A stretch of DNA of 64,000 nt. It comes from Streptomyces sp. NBC_00289 (lineage in GTDB: Bacteria; Actinomycetota; Actinomycetes; Streptomycetales; Streptomycetaceae). The position numbers were made by a program, and so were the translations under genes. The DNA is taken from contig NZ_CP108046.1 of the NCBI RefSeq assembly GCF_041435115.1, positions 2,914,001 to 2,978,000 on the forward strand. The letters are read 5' to 3'. Positions 43,218-52,600 of this stretch are shown one piece after another (the stretch's first letter is position 1; each line of letters begins with the position of its first letter). A model generated the notes under the pieces. The model searched no databases. It worked only from the letters and a program-made list of their open reading frames with translations, and had not been told where the DNA came from.

Positions 43218-45340
43218 GCACCGTTGAACTCCTCAAGGGAGCGGCCGAGCTGTTCCCCGACGAGGTCGTGACGTCGGCGCACGTCCGCCACCTCGACCTG
43301 CCGTTCGGTGCGGGCCGCTTCGCGCTCATCACCCTGGACAACGGCTTCGACCACACCAAGCCGACGACCTTCGGTCCGGCCTCGCTCGCGAACCTCAACA
43401 CCGCGATCGACCAGGTCGAGAAGGAGGCCGCGGCCGGCGAGATCATCGGCGTCGGCATCACCGGCAAGCCGTTCATCTTCGCGGTCGGCGCCGACCTCAA
43501 GGGCGTAGAGCTCCTGAAGGAGCACAAGGACGCGCTGGCCATCGGCAAGGGCGGCCACGAGGTCTTCAAGCGCCTCGCCGCTCTGGCGGTACCGACCTTC
43601 GCGTACTACAACGGCGCGGCCATGGGCGGCGGCGTCGAGGTCGGCCTGCACTGCACCTACCGCACGGTGTCCGCGGCCCTCCCGGCCTTCTCGCTCCCCG
43701 AGGTCTTCCTCGGTCTGGTCCCCGGCTGGGGCGGCTGCACCCTGCTGCCGAACCTGATCGGCGCGGACAAGGCCGTCTCGGTGATCATCGAGAACTCGCT
43801 CAACCAGAACAAGCAGCTCAAGGGTGTACAGGTCTACGAACTGGGCATCGCCGACGCCCTGTTCGAGGGCGCGGACTTCCTGGAGCAGTCGCTGATCTGG
43901 ACGGCGTCCGTCCTCAAGGGCGAGATCGTCGTCGACCGTCCGGTGATCGACCGCGGCGAGGCCTGGGACCAGGCCGTCGCCAAGGGCCGCTTCGTCGCGG
44001 ACAGCAAGGTGCACGGCGCGGCCCCGGCCGCCTACCGCGCCCTCGACATCATCGCCGCCGCCAAGAACGGCGACCTCCAGCAGGGTTACGACGCCGAGGA
44101 CAAGGCCCTCGCCGACCTGATCATGGGTGGCGAACTGCGCGCCGGTATCTACGCGTTCAACCTGGTGCAGAAGCGCGGCAAGCGCCCGGCCGGCGCGCCC
44201 GACAAGTCGCTCGCGCGTCCGGTGACCAAGGTCGGCGTCGTGGGCGCGGGCCTCATGGCCTCGCAGCTCGCCCTGCTGTTCCTGCGCCGCCTCGAGGTGC
44301 CGGTCGTGCTGACCGACATCGACCAGGAGCGCGTCGACAAGGGTGTGGGCTACGTCCACGCCGAGATCGACAAGCTGCTCGGCAAGGGCCGTGTCAACCA
44401 GGACAAGGCCAACCGCCTCAAGGCCCTGGTCACCGGTGTGCTGGACAAGGCCGAGGGCTTCGCGGACGCGGACTTCGTCATCGAGGCCGTGTTCGAGGAG
44501 ATCGGCGTCAAGCAGCAGGTGTTCGCGGAGGTCGAGGCGGTCGCCCCGGCGCACGCGATCTTCGCCACCAACACCTCCTCCCTGTCGGTGACGGAGATGG
44601 CGTCGAAGCTCAAGAACCCCGAGCGGGTCGTGGGCTTCCACTTCTTCAACCCGGTCGCGATCCTCCCGCTGCTCGAGATCGTGCGCGGCGAGCAGACCGA
44701 CGACGCCTCCCTGGCCACCGCGTTCTCCGTGGCCAAGAAGCTGAAGAAGACGGCGGTTCTGGTGAAGGACGCCCCGGCGTTCGTCGTGAACCGCATCCTC
44801 ACCCGCTTCATGGGCGAGATCCAGAACGTCATCGACGAGGGCACCCCGGTCGAGGTCGCCGAGAAGGCGGTGGAGCCCCTGGGTCTGCCGATGTCTCCCC
44901 TCGTCCTGCTGGAGCTGGTCGGCCCGGCGATCGGCCTGCACGTCTCGGAGACCCTCAACCGGGCCTTCCCGGACCGCTTCACGGTCTCCCCGAACCTCGC
45001 GGCCGTCGTCAAGGCGGGCAAGCGCGGCTTCTACGTCTACGACAGCGGGAAGCCCGAGCTGGACCCGGAGGTCGCCGCGCTGCTGAAGCAGGGCGACTCC
45101 GTCCTGTCCGAGGAGCAGGTGCGGGACCGGGTGCTGGACGCGGTGGCGCAGGAGATCGGGCTCATGCTCGACGAGGGCGTCGTCGCCGAGGCCCAGGACA
45201 TCGACCTGTGCCTGATCACGGGCGCCGGCTGGCCCTTCCACCTGGGCGGCATCACGCCGTACCTGGACCGCGAGGGCGTGTCGGAGCGCGTGACCGGCAA
45301 GAAGTTCCTGGCACCCGGGGTGGCGAGCGTTCCGGCGTAG
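43214..45340 (+). CDS. fadB: Multifunctional fatty-acid oxidation protein FadB
   Basis: 708 residues. Residues 1-~290 are a crotonase-type enoyl-CoA hydratase (NGAAMGGGVEVGL oxyanion loop and PEVFLGLVPGWGG). From ~340 the 3-hydroxyacyl-CoA dehydrogenase NAD-fold starts with KVGVVGAGLMASQLA, whose usual GxGxMG is MAS here, followed by FHFFNPV and a C-terminal pair of HCDH domains. GGAGG precedes GTG 43214. The S. coelicolor counterpart is a known fadAB operon in this position. Confidence 0.95.
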   Translation: MSTVELLKGAAELFPDEVVTSAHVRHLDLPFGAGRFALITLDNGFDHTKPTTFGPASLANLNTAIDQVEKEAAAGEIIGVGITGKPFIFAVGADLKGVELLKEHKDALAIGKGGHEVFKRLAALAVPTFAYYNGAAMGGGVEVGLHCTYRTVSAALPAFSLPEVFLGLVPGWGGCTLLPNLIGADKAVSVIIENSLNQNKQLKGVQVYELGIADALFEGADFLEQSLIWTASVLKGEIVVDRPVIDRGEAWDQAVAKGRFVADSKVHGAAPAAYRALDIIAAAKNGDLQQGYDAEDKALADLIMGGELRAGIYAFNLVQKRGKRPAGAPDKSLARPVTKVGVVGAGLMASQLALLFLRRLEVPVVLTDIDQERVDKGVGYVHAEIDKLLGKGRVNQDKANRLKALVTGVLDKAEGFADADFVIEAVFEEIGVKQQVFAEVEAVAPAHAIFATNTSSLSVTEMASKLKNPERVVGFHFFNPVAILPLLEIVRGEQTDDASLATAFSVAKKLKKTAVLVKDAPAFVVNRILTRFMGEIQNVIDEGTPVEVAEKAVEPLGLPMSPLVLLELVGPAIGLHVSETLNRAFPDRFTVSPNLAAVVKAGKRGFYVYDSGKPELDPEVAALLKQGDSVLSEEQVRDRVLDAVAQEIGLMLDEGVVAEAQDIDLCLITGAGWPFHLGGITPYLDREGVSERVTGKKFLAPGVASVPA

Positions 45341-45364
45341 CCGCCGCACCGCCACGTACGTGAC

Positions 45365-45394
45365 GAGGGCCTCCGCCGGTCGGCGGAGGCCCTC
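45365..45394. terminator. Hairpin terminator between fadB and the convergent gene
   Basis: A perfect 13-bp stem GAGGGCCTCCGCC with its complement, loop GGTC, followed by TTCGCCTTT. It lies 24 bp after fadB and 19 bp from the stop of the convergent hydrolase, so it probably serves both. Confidence 0.88.
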
Positions 45395-45413
45395 TTCGCC
45401 TTTGGACTCGTGC

Positions 45414-46940
45414 TCAGTAGTTCCCGCCGTAGTACGAGCCCACCGCCGAACCGGCCGAGGCGTTCATCACGGTGAAAGGAACCTGAGTCACCGGGGACTC
45501 GGCCCCGGACGCGTCCACACCGAAGACGTCGACGACGTGCATGCCCTCGCTCCAGGCCCAGCCGGAATCCCATGACCAGCTGCCGTTCGCGGCGACCGCG
45601 GCCCCGCCGAGCAGCACGCCGTTCTCCCGGAAACCGATCTGTGCGGCACCTGCGGCCGCGCCGGCGAAGACCACCCGGGAGTCCAGCACCTGTTCGTGGG
45701 CCACGGGCTCCAGCACCATCGGCGCGGACGAGCTCGGCCCGACCGTCGACAGCAGGGGCCCGTGGTCCACGACCAGCGCCTTGGGGCCCCTGGGCGCGCC
45801 CCCGGCCGGACCGTCGACGGCTGCGAAGGGCACCTCGATCCGCTCGGACTGGTATCCCGAAGCGTCCACCGCGTAGATCTTCACCGGGTGCCTGCCCTTG
45901 CTCCAGGCCCTTCCCAGCTCCCAGGACCAGCTCCCGTCGTCGGCGACATCGGCCTGTCCCAGGTACTTGCCGTGCTCCCAGACGATCACACGGACGGCGC
46001 CTCGGGCGTGACCCACCAGCCGTACGGCGTCCCGGCGCACCTCCTCCTGGGGCGTCGGCGCCGTCACCACGGGCGGCGGGAACTCCGCTCCCCGCACCAC
46101 CGAGGTGGCGGAGAGGTAGGAGGTGATGGCCGAGCGGTCGCGGTCGGGCTCCTCGTAGCCGTTGCGTACGAAGCCCAGACGCGGGGCGATACCGTCGATC
46201 AGGAAGTTGACGAGGCCCATGAGAAGAGGGACGTTGCGCCCCGCCACCTGCGTGTGATCGACGATGTGCGGGGAGTCGCTGAAGACGAGGTTGAAGTTCT
46301 CGTGGTGCTGGAAGAGGCCGAGGAAGGGTTCCACCTGGACCGGGAACTGGTCGTCCTGGGCGGCCGAGACCAGATAGATGTTCGCCGTGCGGTTCGCGCC
46401 CGAGCGCACCAGGTCGGGAAGGAGCGAGTCCACCGCCCGCACGTTCTCCTCGGGCACGCCTTCACCGAGCATGTAGCGCGCGGTACCGGGGTGCACGTTC
46501 TTGACGTACGTGCCGATCGAGAACTGCGGCGCGATGGCGACGATGTTCCGGAAGCCGTACTTCAGGCCGAAGTAGAGCGCCGCGCTGCCGCCCTTGGAAC
46601 CGCCCCACAGGGTCACGGAGTCGGGGGTGAGGTCGAGGGCGCGCATCACGTTCGAGATGAGCGTGACGACGGACTGCTCCAGCGAGAAGTCCATCTCCCT
46701 GCACAGGTAGTAGCTGCGATTGTCGTCGAACTTGTCCCGGATCCAGAGGACGTTGGCCCGCAGCTTGTCGAACACACCGTTGGACCAGCCGTAGTCGTTG
46801 GGAGCCGCGAAGTTGGCGAAGACGACCACCAGATGCCGGTTGCCCTTCTGGGCATGGGTGAACCGGTACTCGACCGGGAACGTTCCGGAGGCTTCAATGC
46901 CGACGAGCAACTGCCGCCCGTTCGAGGGTGCTTGGGACAT
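45414..46940 (-). CDS. Asp2-like alpha/beta hydrolase with two Ig-like repeats (paralogue 1)
   Basis: 508 residues without a signal peptide. Residues 1-~275 form a hydrolase: LWGGSKGGSAALYFGL nucleophile elbow (Ser ~126), SAAQDDQF (Asp) and a SPHIVDH His. The motif recalls the Asp2/XcbB-CpsF group linked to surface-glycan or glycoprotein acetylation. Two ~75-residue beta-rich repeats follow, each with dGsWsWelgxaWsxGxHxvxvfaVDasG. The neighbouring paralogue has the same layout. ATG 46940 was chosen by alignment with it. Function is not known. Location is puzzling without a signal. Confidence 0.78.
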   Translation of the reverse strand: MSQAPSNGRQLLVGIEASGTFPVEYRFTHAQKGNRHLVVVFANFAAPNDYGWSNGVFDKLRANVLWIRDKFDDNRSYYLCREMDFSLEQSVVTLISNVMRALDLTPDSVTLWGGSKGGSAALYFGLKYGFRNIVAIAPQFSIGTYVKNVHPGTARYMLGEGVPEENVRAVDSLLPDLVRSGANRTANIYLVSAAQDDQFPVQVEPFLGLFQHHENFNLVFSDSPHIVDHTQVAGRNVPLLMGLVNFLIDGIAPRLGFVRNGYEEPDRDRSAITSYLSATSVVRGAEFPPPVVTAPTPQEEVRRDAVRLVGHARGAVRVIVWEHGKYLGQADVADDGSWSWELGRAWSKGRHPVKIYAVDASGYQSERIEVPFAAVDGPAGGAPRGPKALVVDHGPLLSTVGPSSSAPMVLEPVAHEQVLDSRVVFAGAAAGAAQIGFRENGVLLGGAAVAANGSWSWDSGWAWSEGMHVVDVFGVDASGAESPVTQVPFTVMNASAGSAVGSYYGGNY

Positions 46941-46980
46941 GTACGCGGTCCACTCTCTGATTCTGCGAATTCGGACGGTC

Positions 46981-48471
46981 TCAGTACCCGGCGGCTGCCG
47001 CGCCTGTCGGGATGTTCGGGACGGCGAAGGGCACCGCGGCCGCCGGGGACTCGCCCCCCGCGGCGTCCGCCGCGAAGACCTCGACGGTGTGCATGCCCCC
47101 GGCCCAGGTCCAGCCCGGCTCCCAGGACCAGCGGCCGTCGGGAGCGACCGCACACGACCCGAGGAAGACGCCGTCCTCCCTGAAACCCACCTGGACGGCA
47201 CCGGCGGCGACGCCTGCGAAGGCGACCTGAGCTTCGGCGAGTTGGCGGTAGGCCTCCGGCCGCTGCACCAGTGGCACCGGTAGCTGGCCGGCGACCGTTC
47301 CCGCCGCATGTCCGCTGCCCGGGCCTGGCGGCTGCGCCGCGACGTGCTCCGAGACCGTGAACCGGGCATCCGTGCGCTCGGACTGGTATCCGTTCGGGTC
47401 GACGGCGAAGAGTCTCACCAGGTGCTCGCCCGGGCTCCACAGGGTGTCCTTGGCCCATGTCCAGCCGCCGTCCTCGCCTACGGGGGCCGAGGACAGGTAC
47501 GTGCCGTGCTCCCAGATGCTCACCCGGACCGCTCCCGGCGCATGGCCGGTGAAACGGACGCCCGCGACGGGCAGGAGGTCGTGCGGCCCGGGCGCGATCA
47601 CGACCGGAGTGGCGAGCGAACCCTGCACCACTGACGTGGACTTGAGGAAGGAGTCGATGCCCGACCGGTCGGCTTCGGGCTCCTCGTAGCTGTGCTGGGT
47701 GATGCCCAGCCGCGGAGCGATGCCCTCGACGAGCAGATAGGCGATCCCCAGCAGCGGGGGTGTATTGCGCTGTGTCACCTTCCCGTGGTCCGTGATGAAC
47801 GGGGACTCACTGAAGATGAAGTTGAAGTTCTGGTAGCGCTGCAACAGCCCCAGATAAGGCTCCACCTGGCCGCGGTACTGCTCGTCCTGAGGCGAGGAGA
47901 CCAGGTAGATGTTCGCGTTCGGGTTCGCTCCCGACGCCAGCAGGTCGGGCAGGATGGCGTCCAGGGTGCGGACGTCGTCCTCCGCCATCGCCTCGCCCAG
48001 CATGTGCCGGCCGGTGTCGGGATACACGTCGCGGACGAAGGTACCGATCGCGATCTGCGGCACGCTGGCGACGATGTTTCCGAAGCCGTACCGCAGTCCG
48101 AAGTACAGCGCCGCGCTGCCGCCCTTCGAGCTGCCCCACAGGGTGACATCGCCGGGGGTCAGCCCGAGGGACCGCACCACCTTCGAGATGAGCCCGATGA
48201 CGGACCTCTCGACGGCGAAGTCCATGCCGTTGCACAGGTAGTAGGTGTTCCGGCCGTCGAACCGGTCACGGATCCAGAGGATGTTGGACCGGAGGTTGTC
48301 CAGGACGCCCGTGGCCCAACCGTAGTCGTCCGGCGCGAAGAGGTTGGCGAAGACCACCGTCAGATGCCGGTTACCGCTCTTGGCGTGGGAGAACCGGTAC
48401 TCGACGGGACGGCCACCTGACGCGTCGATCCCCTGGATCACCTGCCGGCCCTTGGCGGGTACGTTAGACAT
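46981..48471 (-). CDS. Asp2-like alpha/beta hydrolase with two Ig-like repeats (paralogue 2)
   Basis: 496 residues. The same architecture as the downstream gene, roughly half identical by eye: LWGSSKGGSAALYFGL (Ser elbow), SSPQDEQY and SPFITDH. The two Ig-like repeats have VGEDGGWTWAKDTLWSPGEH and the AFAGVAAGAVQVGFREDGV start. It is 40 bp upstream of paralogue 1 on the same strand. Tandem duplication is likely. It has an intact GxSxG. GTGGAAG upstream supports ATG 48471. Confidence 0.78.
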   Translation of the reverse strand: MSNVPAKGRQVIQGIDASGGRPVEYRFSHAKSGNRHLTVVFANLFAPDDYGWATGVLDNLRSNILWIRDRFDGRNTYYLCNGMDFAVERSVIGLISKVVRSLGLTPGDVTLWGSSKGGSAALYFGLRYGFGNIVASVPQIAIGTFVRDVYPDTGRHMLGEAMAEDDVRTLDAILPDLLASGANPNANIYLVSSPQDEQYRGQVEPYLGLLQRYQNFNFIFSESPFITDHGKVTQRNTPPLLGIAYLLVEGIAPRLGITQHSYEEPEADRSGIDSFLKSTSVVQGSLATPVVIAPGPHDLLPVAGVRFTGHAPGAVRVSIWEHGTYLSSAPVGEDGGWTWAKDTLWSPGEHLVRLFAVDPNGYQSERTDARFTVSEHVAAQPPGPGSGHAAGTVAGQLPVPLVQRPEAYRQLAEAQVAFAGVAAGAVQVGFREDGVFLGSCAVAPDGRWSWEPGWTWAGGMHTVEVFAADAAGGESPAAAVPFAVPNIPTGAAAAGY

Positions 48472-48601
48472 GGTGCGCTTCCACTCTCGTCAGGTCCTTC
48501 GGAATCGAACGGTCTTGGCGCCCCCGGCGCAACGAATGCCCGAGATCGGGCGAAACGCCGGAACTATGGCGTCCGATGCACGAGTCGGCCATGATGTCGG
48601 G

Positions 48602-49513
48602 ATGCTCCCGACGCCCTCTCGGCCCGCTCCCGGACCACGGCCTCGTCGCCCACGACGGGTCGTGGCCGTGGCGGCGGCCCTGCTGGGACTCGCGGCGGCG
48701 GTGACGGTCGCGCAGACCTCGAGTTCGGACCGGTCCTTCGCCTCGGCCCGGACACTGACCGTGGCGACCTGGAACATGTGTGGTGTCCGGCAGTGGAACT
48801 GCGCCGGCACCGGGAGCCGTGCCGTGAAGCAGCGGGAGGTCAGGCGCCTCGCCACCCGGGCCGGGGCCGGGGCCGTCTTCCTCCAGGAGGCGTGCGCCGG
48901 TGACGTCGCGGCGGTGCGCACGTCGCTCGGCCGCTCCTGGCACAGCGCGTTCCGGGCCTACACCACGCGTGACCGCGCGGGCCACGGCGCCACCGTTCGG
49001 TGCGCCGGCTCCGGGCAGGGCGCCGCAGGGTACGCCATCCTCGCGGCGTACACCCTGACCTCCGTCACCGCGGTGCCCTCGCAACAGCCCTCCGTGGGCC
49101 TGCGGCGCGGCATTCTGTGCGCCACGGTCGCGGCGCACGACGTCCGTCTGTGCATCGCCCATCTGAGTCCGGCGGGCAGCGACCAGGCGCACCCCGACTG
49201 GGAGTTCCGCGACGACCAGCTCAAGGCGCTGGTGGCCGCCGTACCCCCGAGACGCACGGTGTACGGCGGTGACTTGAACGTGAATCCGCCGGGCGACGGC
49301 AACTCCGCCTCCTGGGTGTGGCCTTCCGCGCCCTACGCCGTCCACCGGGAGTGCGACCAGGGCTCTGCGACCTCCCGCTCGGGTCGGGCGACCCACGTCT
49401 CCGGGCACAAACTGGACTACCTGTTCACCGGACTTGCCAGGCTCCGGTGCACGGTGCGCGACACCGGCGCCTCCGATCACTTCGCGCTGCTCGTCCGGGT
49501 TCGGACCAACTGA
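48602..49513 (+). CDS. Exported endonuclease/exonuclease/phosphatase (EEP) family protein
   Basis: 303 residues. A basic N terminus and hydrophobic segment (about 20-37) indicate export or anchoring. EEP motifs: TWNMCG, the metal-binding FLQE, GGDLNVNPP and C-terminal GASDHFAL. The family cleaves phosphodiesters in nucleic acids, sphingomyelin or phosphoinositides. Six or so cysteines suggest disulfides. Placement among wall-glycopolymer genes suggests a phosphodiester substrate at the envelope, as inference. ATG 48566 is an alternative start. Confidence 0.82.
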   Translation: MLPTPSRPAPGPRPRRPRRVVAVAAALLGLAAAVTVAQTSSSDRSFASARTLTVATWNMCGVRQWNCAGTGSRAVKQREVRRLATRAGAGAVFLQEACAGDVAAVRTSLGRSWHSAFRAYTTRDRAGHGATVRCAGSGQGAAGYAILAAYTLTSVTAVPSQQPSVGLRRGILCATVAAHDVRLCIAHLSPAGSDQAHPDWEFRDDQLKALVAAVPPRRTVYGGDLNVNPPGDGNSASWVWPSAPYAVHRECDQGSATSRSGRATHVSGHKLDYLFTGLARLRCTVRDTGASDHFALLVRVRTN

Positions 49514-49655
49514 GGACACACCGAAGGCGCGCCCCGTTCGCGGCCGCCGGGAGCGGGCGACGGGGAGCGCTTGCGGTGTGCCGGGGTGGGGCGCACTCAT
49601 GGAGCGCCGCAGCCGTTCGGCTCGTCAGGACACCGCAGGCCTGCGCGCGTCTGTC

Positions 49656-52600
49656 TCATACGATCACGCCCTCGACGGCCCGACCTTCTGCTGCCTGCGC
49701 TCTCGGAGCCTGGCCGAGCGGCTGCTGGAACCGCACCGCCGTCGAAGGCGGCAGACGATCGTAGTGCTCCGGGCCGTGCCCGGGGGCCTGGCCCTCGGGG
49801 ACCTGCCGCGGTCGTGCCACCGCCTGCGGGCCGGTCGGCACGAACGGCTGTGTCCCGCTCGTGGCTCCTCGCGCCGCCGCTTGGTCGGCACGCGCGGGCT
49901 GAGTGGGGATCGCACCCGTCCGGCCGTCGGCGCCGACCCCGGCGGGCGCCGGGCGCCGTTGCGGTGCGAACCAGTGCTGAGCCTGCCACCGGATCGGCGT
50001 GAGCGGCCGTCCCGAGTGGCGGTGTTCCACCGTGCCGACCGCGGGTGCCCGGGCCTCCTCGGGTGCGAGGTCGCCGCCCGCGACGAGCATCCGGTCGGCA
50101 AGCCGCGCGGAGGCGTAGCCGTCGTCGAGGTCGCAGAACTCGCTCTGGAACCACCGGTAGCGCTCGGCGTAGGTGTCCTGGATCCGGTCGATCTCCCGAA
50201 CCGCGGTCACCAGGTCCTCCGAGGTGTACAGCAGGGGCCCGGGGGCGCTCTGCTGGAAGTCGAAGTAGAAGCCGCGCAGGGTGTCGCGGTAGTGGTCCAG
50301 GTCGTACGTGAAGAAGAGGATCGGGCGTCCGGTGTTCACGTAGTCGAACATCAGGGACGAGTAGTCCGTGATCATCACGTCGGTGATCAGGGACAGGTCG
50401 GCCATGTCCGGATAGTCGGAGACGTCGAAGACGAAGCCGTCACCCGCTCCCGGTACCGGATCGACCACGTTGGGATGACGGCGGACCAGCAGTACGTGGT
50501 CGGCACCCAGTCGGGCACGGGCGTCCGCCAGGTCGATGCGGAAGTCGAGCTTGTACTTGCCGGGGGCGTAGAACTGGTCGTCGCGCCAGGTCGGTGCGTA
50601 CATCACGACGCGCTTGCCCTCCGGCAGACCGATGCGCCGGCGGATCTCCTGCTCGCGCCGCTCCATGCCGGGCAGACGCAGGATGTCGTTGCGCGGGTAG
50701 CCGCTCTCGACCATCTCGCCGGGAAAGCCGAAGGCCCGCTTGAGGATCGGGGTGGAGAAGCTGTTGGGCGAAACCAGCATGTCCCAGTTCTGCACCTCCT
50801 TCTCCACCCGCTCCAGGTAGCGCTGGTCGGCGAAGTGGATGGCCTCGATGTCGTGGCCGATCTTCTTCAGAGGAGTGCCGTGCCAGGTCTGCACGACGAT
50901 CTGGCCCTCCCGCTTCTGGAACCAGTCGGGCAGGTGGTTGTTGGCGACGACGTACCGGCTGGTGGCCAGCGCCTCGTACCACTGGGGCGACCACATCCTC
51001 ACGGCCTTCGCCGTGGGCGGCACCTCGACCTGGTCGTCGCGGACGACGAAGAGGTGCTCGAGGTCGACGCCCCGCCGCACCAGCTCCTCGTGGAGGGCGC
51101 GGGGGCTGTCCGAGTACTGGGTGCCCTTGAAGGCGTCGAAGAGGATCGCCGGGCGCACCTTGATGCGGCGGGCAGCCGGGTAGGTCTTCGTGCGCAGCAG
51201 CTTCTGCCGGTAGGGGCCTCGGGCATGGTCGGGCATGGCCGACTGGACGAGGAGGGAGAGCCGGTCGTAGGCCTCGGCCTGGAGCTCGTATCCGCGTTCG
51301 TTCTCCTCGTAGTCCTGCGGGAAGGAGTCGACGAGGTCCTGCTCGATCTTCACCATCAGGTCTTCGAGCCGGTCGTCGCGGGCGACCGCCGAGAGGTCCT
51401 GGCGGCGCAGGAAGAAGTCCCAGCGGCCGGCCGCGAGGGGGATACCACCGGCGAGCGTTCGCATGGCGGCGGGGGTCACCACGCTGCGGAAGGTGTTCCC
51501 GTCCCACACGAGGGGGACGGTGCGTTCCGCCCCGTGGGCGCGCGAGCGCACCACCAGGTGGGCGTCGCGGTACTCCCGCGCGGTGAGCCGGTCGGCGGCC
51601 AGGTAGCGGCCTCCGATCTGCAGCGAACCGTCATCGAGCCAGGTGACGTCCGTCGCCGTGGGCAGGGTCGCGCGTTCGAAGAGCACGAGGTAGCCGGAGC
51701 CGTTGCGGTGGACGACGACCTCCCGGTCGCCCTCGCGGGTCTGCAGCGACGCGGGCATGCGGTAGTGCCCGTCGGGCGTCTCCTGGGCCATGACCGGATA
51801 CATGGTCATCTTGCGGCCCTCGACGTGGAACGTGGTCTTCCAGCCGTTGCTGCCCATGCTCCAGGACTTCGGGATCTCCGACCCGGCCTGGGCGTCGGCT
51901 CTGAATCCCGGCACCAGGAGGCGCAGTGGGATGCGGGCGGTGAAGGAGCACCAGCCGTCGCCGCCGGGGGTGAAGTGCACGCGGGCGTCGTGCTTCCCGG
52001 CCCCGCTCATGCTGACGACCCTGAGTTTGCCCCACTCCGGCACCTTGGGGCCGAGGTAGACGCCACGCAGCTCCAGCTGGTCGCCGGTGACGCGATGGCC
52101 GGTGATCCGGCAGCGCACGATCTCCACGCGTAGCTTGAGCTTGCCCTGCAGAAACACCGGAAGAACGCGGGTGTTCTTGTCGACATAGCGGTACGGCGGA
52201 TTGGCGGCCGCTCCCGCGCCGCCGCGGTCGATTCCGCGGTAGCGGAACAGGCCGCGGCTGAGGACTCCGGCCGCGACGTCCCAGGTGCCCTCGACCCACT
52301 GGCCCTTGCGCTTGAGCCGGGTGGTGTCGATGCGCGCCTCGAAGCCCGCCCAGTCGTAGCAGTAACGATTCTGGTTGGAGTGTTCGGTGGCCTGCGGCGC
52401 GTAGGTGGTCTTGGCCGTGGTGACGACCATCCGCCCCTGCTTCTTGTTCCGCAGAGCGATCGCCTTGACCGACATGTGCTTCTTGTGGACGTTGATGAAG
52501 CGGACGTAGGCGGCACCCGTGAGGGTCAGCAGGTGACCGGTCGTACTCCAGCGGGCGCCGTTCAGCGTCCCGTGCAGCGAGAACTCCTTGTCCAGACGGT

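Noticed and set aside
44241..44290. Loss of NAD binding in FadB because GxGxMG reads GAGLMAS
   Set aside because: Only the residue after Met is changed; the surrounding fold and the remaining motifs are intact, so I do not claim inactivity.
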